Assembly: GCF_045679555.1 (NCBI RefSeq)
Contig: NC_092091.1
Location: 74,649,580-74,713,579 of the forward strand
Source: Salvelinus alpinus
Lineage: Eukaryota > Chordata > Actinopteri > Salmoniformes > Salmonidae
Reading direction: 5' to 3'
DNA: 64,000 nt
The number at the start of each line of letters is the position of its first letter. Position 1 is the first letter of the stretch. This document shows, piece after piece, positions 23,484-35,449 of the stretch. The position numbers and the translations under genes were made by a program. The notes below the pieces were generated by a model. That model was not told where the DNA came from. It ran no database searches and saw only the letters and a list, made by a program, of their open reading frames with translations.

Positions 23484-24001
23484 CCCCTTCCCTTCATTTA
23501 GTTACAGTATTTAAAAAAATAATGAGCCACAATTAAAAGAAAATGTATCATCTGTATGTGTGTAGTGATAGATATAATGAACACAGAACATTAATCTCAT
23601 GAATTTATAAAGCTAAAAACTAAATTGAACCGAAAAATTAGTCACAGTAATATTCCTTAAGAATAAACCTGCTGTTTCAAAGCTAGTTAAAATGCTGAGT
23701 ATGTACACAACAATTCTGCATTACCTCACATCCATTGAATAAATATCATAAACACAATTAATTGCATTTGGATCGTGACAGGAATGGGAACCATATGTAT
23801 GTAACTCTAAGGACACCATTCATAGGACATTCATGTAGATGCAGTATTAACCTGGAACAGGCAAGGCAGAAAGACAAAGTCAAAACACTGATATACTGTA
23901 TATAGAGGTTTTAAATATCACGTAATTAAGTCAAACAACTTGTAGAATTGGCAGCACTGTTAGCCATGAACTCATTGTGAACATCATCTATTTACTACCA
24001 C
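23484..24001. other. 3' flank of the short GIMAP-like gene
   Basis: It is shared with 61825-62330 in reverse. No coding sequence is seen. Confidence 0.4.
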
Positions 24002-24596
24002 TCACACTGCAGATCCCACTGCTGCACCAGCTGTCATACCAACTAGGCCTCTAGCTATTCCCAAAGCCACTCCTAATCCGGCACCTGCAACACCTAGCCT
24101 TATAATGTAGTTTATTCTTTCAGCTTGCCCTCTAGCTTTTCTTTCCTGTTTTCTCCAAAGCTTTTCTCGTTCCGTTGGATGCTCTTCAAACTTTGCCCGC
24201 AGTTTTGCCTCCAGTTACTTCATCAGCCTGTACTTCTCCTGTTCGGACACTTTCAGGAACCTCTCCGCCTCTTGGAACATTGTTTTGAATAAATTAGCAA
24301 AAAATTATATGCTTTGTCATTATGGGTTAGTGTGTGTAGATTGATGAGAAAAAAACATTTGAATACATTTTAGAATAAGGCTGTAATGTAACAAAATGTG
24401 GAAAAAGTCAATGGGTCTGAATACTTTCTGAAGACACTGTATAAAACACAACACAATGTACGAGATATAACTTGGCCTCAAACAGAAGACATGCAAGCAC
24501 TCAATCAAAGTGAAGAATATGAATTTGACCACCATATACCTCTTGAAGGCTACATAAATTAGACTATACAGGTTACTTACCAAATTTGCTGCTCAT
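24002..24596 (-). pseudogene. Short GIMAP-like two-exon gene with early stop, arm B
   Basis: Exon 1 is 24596-24581 (ATG AGC AGC AAA TTT G, donor GTAAGT; 16 nt, phase 1). A likely acceptor (GTTCCAAG) gives exon 2 from 24270. The predicted start MSSKFEAERFLKVSEQ resembles the M-S/N-S-K start and charged tail of GIMAPs, with no G domain. After 23 codons it stops (TAA, 24217-24215). Beyond the stop the same frame stays open to 24002 and encodes a charged stretch (KLWRKQERKARGQAERI) and a Gly/Ala-rich hydrophobic tail (GVAGAGLGVALGIARGLVGI). A TATA box lies upstream. It is probably a decayed GIMAP that lost its GTPase domain. The stop is shared with the B' copy, so it predates the duplication. Confidence 0.55.
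24310..24445. mobile_element. Solo Tc1-type terminal repeat in the intron
   Basis: The stretch with AAGTCAATGGGTCTGAATAC, TTTCTGAAG and ACACTGTATA is a Tc1 terminal repeat. The B' copy lies at 61365-61520. It lies in the short gene's intron. Confidence 0.55.
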
Positions 24597-24670
24597 GTTA
24601 TAGGTTTTGGAGTGTAGATGAGTACGTCTATCAGGTGTATTAGACAGTAGGTCACTACCTTCCTCAGTGT

Positions 24671-24680
24671 TGCTTATATA
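24671..24680 (-). promoter_or_regulatory. TATA box of the short GIMAP-like gene, arm B
   Basis: On the minus strand this reads TATATAAGCA, about 75 bp before the ATG at 24596. The same motif is at 61135-61142 in B'. Confidence 0.5.
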
Positions 24681-25004
24681 CTGGATGGCTATGATATCTG
24701 TCACAAACACCGCCCCAGAGTCACCCTTATGTATTCTCTTGGCAGTAATTCACGTTGTAAAATCAGTGTCCTTGCTAACACAAAGCAGAATAAGAAAATA
24801 ACTGCAGCTGAGTCAATGGCGGCTCGAATGAATGAATGTTTTGAGTAAGTTGTTTTTCTCAGTCAGCTAATGCACCTTTAAGTTCATAGAACCGTGGTTA
24901 TGTGAGTATGAAATTACTTTGGGTTTCTTCTGCTCTGCTTAGGCAGACTAAGGATAAGGGCATGGCAGCAACCTGAGAACTATAGCTGTGTTCATATGTT
25001 TACA

Positions 25005-27197
<2,193 letters not shown>

Positions 27198-27756
27198 AAA
27201 CAGTTTGTAAAATTGTTATGGTTCGTCCTCAACTTGGAATGCTTGGAATGATTTCTCTAACTATAAGTCACATGATTTCTTGATAATGTTTTGTACAGTG
27301 AGGGTGTTTAATGCAAGACAAGGTGTCCTTGTCCTTGGATGAATGTCAATAAGATGTATAACCATCATTGTTAAAAGACCCACACAAAAGTTCCATCTAA
27401 CTGATGTGACCAGTGCTTAATTTGAGCCGGAGCCTGACGGAACAGAGGATGAGGAGATTTGACTTTGTTTGTTCCGGCATTTATTTGCCCAGATCCGGTA
27501 CCTGCGATCAACATTAAATCAAGTTGCCTCCTCGGTGGTGATGCTGAACTGGCGTGATTAGCATTGCCATCAGGAACAGTTTGCCCCACACTCCTCTCCT
27601 GGCACTGACAGTTCTCTTGCTCGTTCTGGATTCCATTTACCATTATTTCTCTGTAGTTCTGGACATGAAAAAGTCAAACTCGATTGCCTTTTCTTAGACC
27701 TTTTTTGGGAGCTTTCCCACGATTCAAATTCAGTAGGGAGACGATTAGACTAGGCT
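27198..27756. other. Single-copy-like segment shared by the three minisatellite loci
   Basis: The sequence beside the array (GAAACAGTTTGTAAAATTGT onward) recurs at 58250-59202 and, shortened, at 43629-44059. A minus-strand 90-aa frame exists (27643-27371) but only as part of the repeated block. No known protein is recognised. Confidence 0.4.
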
Positions 27757-28594
27757 ACACAAAAGTATGTGGACACCCCTTCAAATTAGTGGATTTAGCT
27801 ATTTCAGCCATACCAGTTGCATAAAATCGAACAATGCAATCTCCAAAGACAAACATTGGCAGTAGAATGGCCTTCCTGAAGAGCTCAGTGACTTTCAACG
27901 TGGCCACCTGTCCAATAAGTCAGTTTGTCAAATGTCTGCCCTGCTAGAGCTGCAATGATAAACTGCAAGTAATGATATTGTGAAGTGGAAACATCTAGGA
28001 GTAACAGCAGCTCAGCAGCGAAGTGGTAGGCCACACAAGCTCACAGAACGGGATTACCGAGTGCTGAGGCATGTAGTGCATAAAAATTGTCTGTCCTTGG
28101 TTGCAAGACTCACTACCGGGTTCCAAACTGCCTCTGGAAGCAACGTCAGCACAATAACTGTTTGTCGGGAGCTTTATAAAATGGGTTTCCATGGCCAAGC
28201 AGCCACACACAAGACTAAGATTACCATGCGCAATGCCAAGCGTCGGCTGGAGTGATGTAAAGCTTGCTGCCATTGGACTTTGGAGCAGTGGGATTCCATT
28301 CTCTGGAGTGATGAATCACAGTTCACAATCTGACAGTCCGACAGACAAATCTTGGTTTGGTGGATGCCAGGAAAAAGCTACCTGCCCCAATCTATAATGC
28401 CAACTGTAAAGATTGGTGGAGGAGGAATAATGGTCTGGGGCTGTTTTCTGTGGTTCGGACTAAGGCCACTTAGTTCCAGTGAAGGGAAATCTTAATGCTA
28501 CCACATACAATGACATTCTAGACAATTATGTGCTTCCAACAGGTGGCCGCATTTTGCTTCCAACTTTGTGGCAACAGTTTGGGGAAGGCCCTTT
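27757..28594 (+). mobile_element. Tc1-like transposon, 3' truncated
   Basis: It begins with a terminal repeat (ACACAAAAGTATGTGGACAC). The plus strand then encodes Tc1 N-terminal DNA-binding regions: RSGRPHKLTERDYRVLRHVV and TASGSNVSTITVCRELYKMG (27980-28255), with later parts in shifted frames. It stops at about 28594 within a conserved transposase stretch (GGGGAAGGCCCTTT), where a kinase fragment begins. The terminal repeat on the right is missing. Confidence 0.7.
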
Positions 28595-28660
28595 GACAGG
28601 TACCTGTCGTGGTCGGTGAGGATGGGCAAGGGCATCTTCCACAGAGACCTCACCTCCAAG
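28595..28660 (+). pseudogene. Kinase catalytic-loop fragment (LIMK/TESK type) captured between transposons
   Basis: Twenty-two codons read DRYLSWSVRM then GKGIFHRDLTSK. HRDLTSK preceded by GIF is the catalytic loop signature of LIMK/TESK family dual-specificity kinases, and LSWSVRM matches the segment normally about 15 residues upstream. The intervening residues are missing in frame. It lies exactly between a truncated Tc1 element and another Tc1/mariner element, and is repeated at 57335-57270. Too short for function; origin from a kinase exon is inferred from motif only. Confidence 0.5.
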
Positions 28661-28661
28661 C

Positions 28662-29405
28662 TACAGTGCCTTCAGAAAGTATTCATACCTCTTGACTTAT
28701 TCCCCCCAAAAATGTGTTACAGCCTAAATTAAAAATGTTTTAAACATTTTTTTTCTCAAACATCTACACACCATCTACACCCCATAATGTTAAAGAGAAA
28801 ATATTTTGGGAAGTTAATGCACATTTATTGAAAATTAAATACAGAAATATCTATATCGAGCAAACATAACATGTCCAGGTGGCTGGTCTCAGACGATCCC
28901 GCTGGTAAAGAATCCGGATGTGGATGTCCTTGGCTGACGTGGTTACTCATGGTCTGCAATTGTGAGGCCGATTGGATGTACTGCCAAATTCTCTAAAATG
29001 ACATTGGAGGTAGCTTATGGTAGAGAAAATTCAATACTCTGGCAACATCTCTGGTGGACATTCCGTAAGTCAGCATGCCAATTGCACTCTCCTTCAAAAC
29101 TTGAGACATCTGTGGCATTGTGTCGTGTGACAAAACTGCAATTTTGAGAGTGGCCTTTTATTGTCCCCAGCACAAGGTGCACCTGTGTAATGATTGAACA
29201 TTTATTCAATCAAGACATTTCATCTTTTACATTTTAATTAATTTGTAAAAAAATGTAATAAACATAATTCCAGTTTGACATTATGGAATATTGTGTGTAG
29301 GTGAGTGACAAAAAAATTCTAAATGTAATCAATTTTAAATTCAAGCTTTAACACAACAAAATGTGGAACAATTCAAGAGTTATGTATAATTTCTGAAGAT
29401 ACTGT
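28662..29405. mobile_element. Tc1/mariner-like short element
   Basis: It has inverted ends: TACAGTGCCTTCAGAAAGTA at the left and, inverted at the right, ACAGTATCTTCAGAAATTAT. Inside, remnants resembling a transposase N-terminus and middle are found out of frame on the minus strand (GMLTYGMSTRDVARVLNF style, about 29130-29030). It is an internally deleted element of about 740 bp. Partner: 56526-57269. Confidence 0.65.
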
Positions 29406-29544
29406 TGGAAACAAGAGCACACACAGAGGCAGACGGACATTCACTCACACACACACATGGGCGGATTGGCCATCTGGCAATTATGGCATTGTCGAGAAGG
29501 ACCATCTTTTATTGAAGTGGGCTAGTAGAAATCGACACCAAAAA

Positions 29545-29615
29545 ACATATACATTTGACATTTTTGTCGTTTAGCAGAAACTCTGATCCAGAGGGATTTT
29601 TTGGGGAAATTAGGG
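29545..29615 (-). repeat. SINE-like tail fragment split by a TTAA element
   Basis: Read in reverse, CTCTGGATCAGAGTTTCTGC then TAAA-GAC-AAAAATGTCAAATG is the conserved tail of a widespread fish SINE family. The other part (TTGAGCAAGGTGCTTTAG-like) is at 30625-30650. The B' copy at 56295-56385 is uninterrupted. Confidence 0.5.
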
Positions 29616-29619
29616 TTAA

Positions 29620-30612
29620 CTTCTTTGCGCTACGGATCCCTTTTACGTGATCATTTTCCTAAAAAACCGCTGAATTGCAGGGCGCAAAATATTACTAAAA
29701 ATATTTATAATCATGCAATCACAAGTGAAAAATACCAAAACACAGCTTAGCTTGTTGTTAATCCACCTATCGTGTCAGATTTTGAAAATATGCTTTGCGA
29801 AGCAATCCACGTTTTTGTGAGTGTATGCTACAATGCTACAACAGCTAGCCCCAAATTAGCATGGTCACGAAAGTCAGAAAAGCAATAAAATGAATCGCTT
29901 ACCTTTGATAATCTTTGGATGTTTGCACTCACGAGACTCCCAGTTACACAACAAATGTTATTTTTGTTCGATAAATATTACTTTTATAACAAAAAAAACG
30001 CCATTTGGTTTGCACGTTATGTTCAGAAAACCAAAGCCTCGTTCCGTTCGACGAAAATTCCAAAAAGTATCCGTAATGTTCGTAGAAACATGTCAAATGT
30101 TTTTTAAAATCAATCCTCAGGTTGTTTTTAACAAACATAATCGATAATATTTCAACCGGACCGTAACCTATTCAATAAAAGAGAAAATGAAAATGGAGAG
30201 CTACCCCTCTCACGCGCAGGAACTAATCAGAGGACACCTGACTAGTTTTGAAAAATCTCACAAATCTTTCAAAATAAAAGCCTGAAACTATGTCTAATGC
30301 CTGGTCACAGCCTGAGGAAGCCATTGGAAAAGGAATCTGGTTGATACCCCTTTAAATGGAAGAAAGACGGGACAGGAAACACAGATAAAAAAATAAAAAA
30401 AATCACTTCCGAGTTAGATTTCCTCAGGTTATCTCCTGCAGAATCAGTTTTGTTATACTCACAGACAATATTTTGACAGTTTTGGAAACTTTGGAGTGTT
30501 TCTATCCTAATCTGTAAATTATATGCATATTATACGATCTGGACCTGAGAAATAGTCCTTTTACCTTGGGAACGTTATTTAAAAATAAAAAAAATCTGAC
30601 CCCTAGCTTCAA
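29620..30612. mobile_element. TTAA-family element, present in B and absent from B'
   Basis: The left end follows TTAA at 29616-29619 and reads CTTCTTTGCGCTACGGATCC; the right end reads CTGACCCCTAGC. It is nearly the same subfamily as 47006-48415. The homologous site in B' (TTAA 56312-56315, in ACTTAACCC) is empty. The right-hand TTAA is degraded (CTAA). Confidence 0.65.
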
Positions 30613-31787
30613 AAGCACATCTAAAGCACCTTGCTCAAAAGCACATCTACAGATTTTTGGCTCGGCCGGCGACCCATGGACCTGTTTTTTTTTTTCTTTT
30701 GTGTGACTTTTGCACAGTTTCTCTGTGACCAGTGGGCAACGACCCTGGGCCAGTCCGGTTTTCTGGTTGGCTGAAGTGAGGTTTTGCAAATTCACATTCA
30801 AAGTCAAACACGCATCATCAAAAGTGTGATGTGATGTGTCGGAACTACCAAAATCGGAAATGTATATCTTGCTAATTGGTTGTAGTTATACATATGCCGC
30901 ATTCAACCACTTAGCAAGTCGGAAATGTCCAGACTTCCTCGTTCAGACTACAAATTGAACGCGACATGAGCTATGCGCCATGCCGTAGGCTGTAGGCATG
31001 TTCATCTAGCAGACGAGATTTGCTCATAAGTCCACACCATTATTTTAGATTATATGATTTTATATTAAGAAAAATGTAATTGAAGTAACTTTGTCTAATG
31101 TAACCATACCAAACGTAACATATAATACTAATTTGTTTGTCATGGATTTACATGTACTATGTTATGTCTAGTCTATGAGACCAGGCTGGGAACCCAGACG
31201 AGAAGAGGAAGTGGGCCAAGGGATGTTGAAATCAGGGTGAAAGGGTTTAAGTCAACGACAGTGGAAACTCATTTAGTATATCATTGTAAGGGCGAGGGAG
31301 CTTTGCTTGGATATAAAAGTCACTTGAAGGACAAGTATTCAGCTGTTGCGTCATTTGGTATTAAACAATTCAACTTCACTCTGAGTTTTTACTCTTTTGT
31401 GGTAAACAAGTTTATTGTACATTGAATCAAACTTATCAGTATAATAATATATATAAAATATGATACGCCATATGCTACGACGAGTCAGTGACAATGAGTC
31501 AGTGATATTAGATAAGGTCTGAGCTGCTTGGGGCCACTTCCTCTTCTCATCCTACTGTTGCTCCAGATAACATATTGGGGGTCACAGGGAGTACAAAGAC
31601 ACATTTTCAAACCAACACACTCGTATTCAACAAAACCATTTTCTCTACTTCCACTATGACTTTATATGGCAAAACATCCCAGAGACTTAAGTTTTCATTC
31701 TATTCCTCCTTAATCACACAAACAGCAATTATCTACAATCTATCAATACATGATATATTATTGTCTTCATGACAGTAGAAGCTGTTA
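30613..31787. other. Shared B-arm DNA without a recognisable gene
   Basis: It matches 55130-56290 in reverse. Frames of 60-101 aa are present but have no family motifs and no splice context that I can support. A T run near 30690 differs in length between arms. Confidence 0.4.
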
Positions 31788-31906
31788 TTAGATATGAACT
31801 TTGTATTTCTCTCTTTGCATCTGTTCTCTCTCTGCAGTCAGGTTGGTGTAACTGGTCTTAAGCTGACCCTCTTTCTCCCTCAAGTCGTCACCCATCACCA
31901 CTTTAT
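31788..31906 (-). pseudogene. Isolated C-type-lectin-receptor-stalk-like exon, arm B
   Basis: On the minus strand a good acceptor (TTCTGATCTTCAG) is followed by a phase-1 exon encoding MGDDLREKEGQLKTSYTNL, TAEREQMQREKYK and a stop. The pattern LKTSYTNLTAEREQ is like the repeated heptad stalk of teleost CD209/asialoglycoprotein-like C-type lectin receptors. No lectin domain or transmembrane exon is recognised nearby, so it is an orphan exon. Identical partner at 55011-55129. The family call rests on one exon. Confidence 0.4.
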
Positions 31907-32704
31907 CTGAAGATCAGAAATAACACAACACACAAAACGTATTTAAACACATGTAGTACCTAAACTTGTTTTGAATCATACACATCCAATCTATGTTACT
32001 TTATTGAGTTGAATTAAATATTTTTGCTATGTTAGTTTTAGTTTCAGTTTGAGTCACCTAAAATGATCTTTGCCAAACAACCCATTTAATCAGTAACTAA
32101 AGTCCTGCTTAGAAGGGGGGTGGGGGGTCTGAGCAAGTCCGTTTCTGGTCAGTCAGGGGATTTCTTGTAAATCATGCTCTCCACTGCAGTTACGTAATTA
32201 CACTTTACTGATTTAAATGGTTTGTTTAGACAAGGTCATTTTAATGGACTCAAACTGAAAATAACACTGAACAACAATTGGACTAACTATTAACCAACGT
32301 TCTTACCTAACTATTTATTTGGTGGAGATTGATAATGAGATTAGCCCAATTATTTTTTAATTTGTACGTATCATATACGTATTGCAAATTCGTAACATAT
32401 TGTTCGAATTGGAATTCGTAACATAACATAAAAATTGCATTTCGTAGTATAGCATGCGAAATGGATGATGGATATCCACAAATTAATGCATACCATTTGA
32501 AATGTAACATATCATACTAAATGGATTGCCTTGGATTTACACACTGAATAATACGAAATGCTCTGAGACCAGGTTAAGTTGGCAGAATACAGATATGATG
32601 ACATTGTTTTAGGATGATAAGCACAGTTTTTGAACAGCGGCGCACGACGTGGTTCAATGTGCCAGTCTACTTTTTTTAGTTTTAAAATTGCAGCCGTCTG
32701 GGAG
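31907..32704. other. Shared B-arm DNA, no gene
   Basis: It matches 54180-55010 in reverse. It contains several GTAACATA/ACGAATT-rich imperfect repeats at 32340-32530. No coding evidence is seen. Confidence 0.35.
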
Positions 32705-32850
32705 ATAGAATAGAGATCATCCATACTCTAGGAGCTCACATATGGATCATCCATGCTCTAGGAGCTAGAATAGAGATAATCCATACTCTAGGAGCTAGAA
32801 TGGAGAACATCCATGCTCTAGGAGCTAGAATAGAGAATAATAGTAGAGAG
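32705..32850. repeat. 30-bp tandem repeat, about 5 copies
   Basis: The unit is ATCCATACTCTAGGAGCTAG followed by AATAGAGATA. The B' array at 53945-54172 has more copies (about 7), so the array changed after the duplication. Confidence 0.85.
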
Positions 32851-34280
32851 AATGATTTATTTCAGCTTTTATTTCTTTCATCACATTCTCAGTGGGTCAG
32901 AAGTTTACATACACTCAATTAGTATTTGATAGCTTTGCCTTTAAGTTGTTAAACATAACGTTAGGTGAGTTTTGGCCCATTGCTCCTGACAAAGCTGGTG
33001 TAACTGAGTCAGGTTTGTAGGCCTCCTTGCTCACACACGCTTTTTCAGTTCTGCCCACAAATTTTCTATAGGATTGAGGTCAGGGCTTTGTGAAGGCCAC
33101 TCCAATACCTTGACTTTGTTGTCCTTAAGCTATTTTGCCACAACTTTGGAAGTATGCTAGGGGTCATTATCCATTTGGAAGAGACATTTTTGACCAAGCT
33201 TTAACTTCCTGACTGATGTCTTAAGATGTTGATTCAATATATCCACATCATTTTCCTACCTCATGATGCCATCTACTTTGTGAAGTGCACCAGTCCCTCC
33301 TGCAGCAAAGCACCCCTGCCACCCCCGTGCTTCACAGTTGGGAAGGTGATTTTCGGCTTGCAAGCCTCCCCCTTTTTCCTCCAAACATAACGATGGTCAT
33401 TATGGCCAAACAGTTCTATTTTTGTTTCATCAGACCAGAGGACATTTTTCCAAGAAGTACAATCTTTGTCCCCATGTGCAGGTGCAAACCATAGTCTGGC
33501 TTTTTTTATGGCGGTTTTGGAGCAGTGGCTTCTTTCTTGCTGAGCGGCCTTTCAGGTTATGCCGACATAGGACACGTTTTACTGTGGATATAGATACTTT
33601 TGTACCTGTTTCCTCCAGCATCTTCACAAGGTCCTTTGCTGTTGATCTGGGATTGATTTGCACTTTTCGCACCAAAGTACTTTCTTCTCTAGGAGACAGA
33701 ACTCGTCTCCTTCCTGAGCGGTATGATGGCTGCGTGGTCCCATGGTGTTTATACTTGCGTACTATTATTTGTACAGATGAACGTGGTACCTTCATGCGTT
33801 TGGAAATTGCTTCCAAGGATGAACCAGACTTGTGGAGGTCTACAGTTTTCTGTGTGAGGTCTTGGCTGATTTCTTTTCATTTTCCCATGATGTCAAGCAA
33901 AGAAGTACTGAGTTTGAAGGTAGGCCTTGAAATACATCCACAGGTACACCTCCAATTGACTCAAATTATGTCAATTAGCCTATCAGAAGCTTCTAAATCC
34001 ATGACATAATTTTCTGGAATTTTCCAAGCTGTTAAAAGGCACAGTCAATTTAGTGTATGTTATCCTCTACCCCACTGGGATTATGATACAGTGAATTATA
34101 AGTGAAATAATCTGTCTGTAAACAATTGTTGGAAAAATGACTTGTGTCATGCACAAAGTAGATGTCCTAACCGACTTGCCAAAACTATAGTTTGTTAACA
34201 AGAAATTTGTGGAGTGGTTGAAAAACAAGTTTTAATGACTCCAACCTAATTGTATGTAAACTTCCGACTTCAACTGTATA
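32851..34280 (-). mobile_element. Sleeping-Beauty-type Tc1 transposon, arm B
   Basis: The right end has the terminal repeat (TTCCGACTTCAACTGTATA, inverted). The minus frame 33816-33430 encodes the paired-like DNA-binding domain ([40 protein letters not shown], then [20 protein letters not shown]). The catalytic part at 33420-32990 is split by frameshifts and stops (HRYVW, GGGGALL and [12 protein letters not shown] remains in different frames). The left end is truncated at the 30-bp repeats. Identical N-terminal frame in B' (52965-53351). Confidence 0.8.
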
Positions 34281-34329
34281 TGTTTCTGTAAACATGTCTT
34301 TGCAGCTGTTTGACCCAGTGGGTGAATAA

Positions 34330-35060
34330 ACTTGGTTTGAGCTTTTTCTAGTTATCTGTGAGTTTTTACTCTGTTTGTTATGAACCTAACAATACACACG
34401 GGATACTGTTTAACGTGAAAAACCCATCAGTTTTGCAGTTCTTGACACAAATTGGTGCGCCTGGCACCTACTGCCAAACCCCGTTTATTAAAGGCACTTA
34501 CATATTTTGTCTTGTCCATTCACCTTGTGAATGGAACACATACACAATCCATATCTCAATTCTTTCATTGCTTAGAAATCCTAATTTAACATGTCTCCTC
34601 CCCTTATCATCAATAGCCACAAATTTGGATAACATAGAATTACATGGATATGTCTTATGTAAAACTTTAAAGTGCACTTCCTTTGTTTGGTATACAATAC
34701 ATATAAGGTCTTAAGCATGCATTTTTCCAGACAATGTCAGGAATAAGCATGTTCCAGAAAAGTGTTCCTCACGGTGTAAGTTGGTTTTATTACAACAAGA
34801 TTTCTCAAGTAAGCCCACGCCTTCCAATCTGAGTTCTGGATACACTTTGTGATCATTACCAAAGCTAAGAGGAGTATTCATTAGTGTAGTTAGACCACTG
34901 GGAACGGCTTTGACCACAGAAATAAACTCTGAGGGGTATTGGAAACTCTTTCTATGTTATAAATTGTTCATATATAAGAATATTACCCCTGCTGTCGAAA
35001 ACATCAAGATCAAAGTCAATATTCCTCTCATTCCAGCTGGGGTAGAATAATGACTTATTC
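34330..35060 (-). mobile_element. L1-like LINE ORF2 C-terminal fragment, arm B
   Basis: The minus strand carries pieces such as AVPSGLTTLMNTPLSFGNDH (34917-34711) and KVKEVHFKVLHKTYP (near 34690-34640), which are typical of the C-terminal region of fish L1/Tx1-like ORF2 proteins. Frames are broken. The copy stops at 35060, the outer edge of arm B; the B' copy continues 5' for about 265 bp more. Confidence 0.6.
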
Positions 35061-35082
35061 CTTAACCCATTGTTTTTATTGC

Positions 35083-35449
35083 CAATTCTGAAATAAAAAA
35101 GCAAATAACTATATCCTTAACTGCTTACTTTCAATGCTATCATCTATCTAGTACAGGGTATAGGGAGATGTAGATATAAGGTTTACAAAGGGAACATTGG
35201 ACAATAGACCGTATTTTGCTGGATAGAACCTCACTGGATTATTTACACTGAACACTTGGAGAAAGACATCTATATGGTTATCTTACTGTAGAGACAAGTC
35301 AGGAGATATGAGAGATGGATTGTGGTTACCATAAGGCATGTTGACAGGAAGACTGCAGATGTAAATTAGATGTTAACTAAATCTGTCGCAATGCATCACT
35401 TCTCACTTCTGGGATGTTTTGTCATACATTGTCTCTGTTCAAATTAACA
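35083..35449. other. A' arm outer flank, related to the GIMAP promoter at 11930-12180
   Basis: Phrases TATATCCTTAACTGCTTACT, TAGTACAGGGTATA and GGAGAAAGACATCT recur in order at 11930-12175, where the TATA box and orphan exon 1 lie. In this copy the TATA and ATG are replaced (GGTATAGGGAGATG), so it is a decayed promoter. No gene here. Confidence 0.45.

Noticed and set aside
31159-31425. 88-aa ORF shared by B and B'
   Set aside because: No motif, no splice or promoter context, and it differs by indels at the start in B'; sharing is explained by the duplication.
33422-34009. 195-aa ORF conserved in both B arms (also 52772-53359)
   Set aside because: It is antisense to the Tc1 transposase N-terminal region; its conservation reflects recent duplication only.
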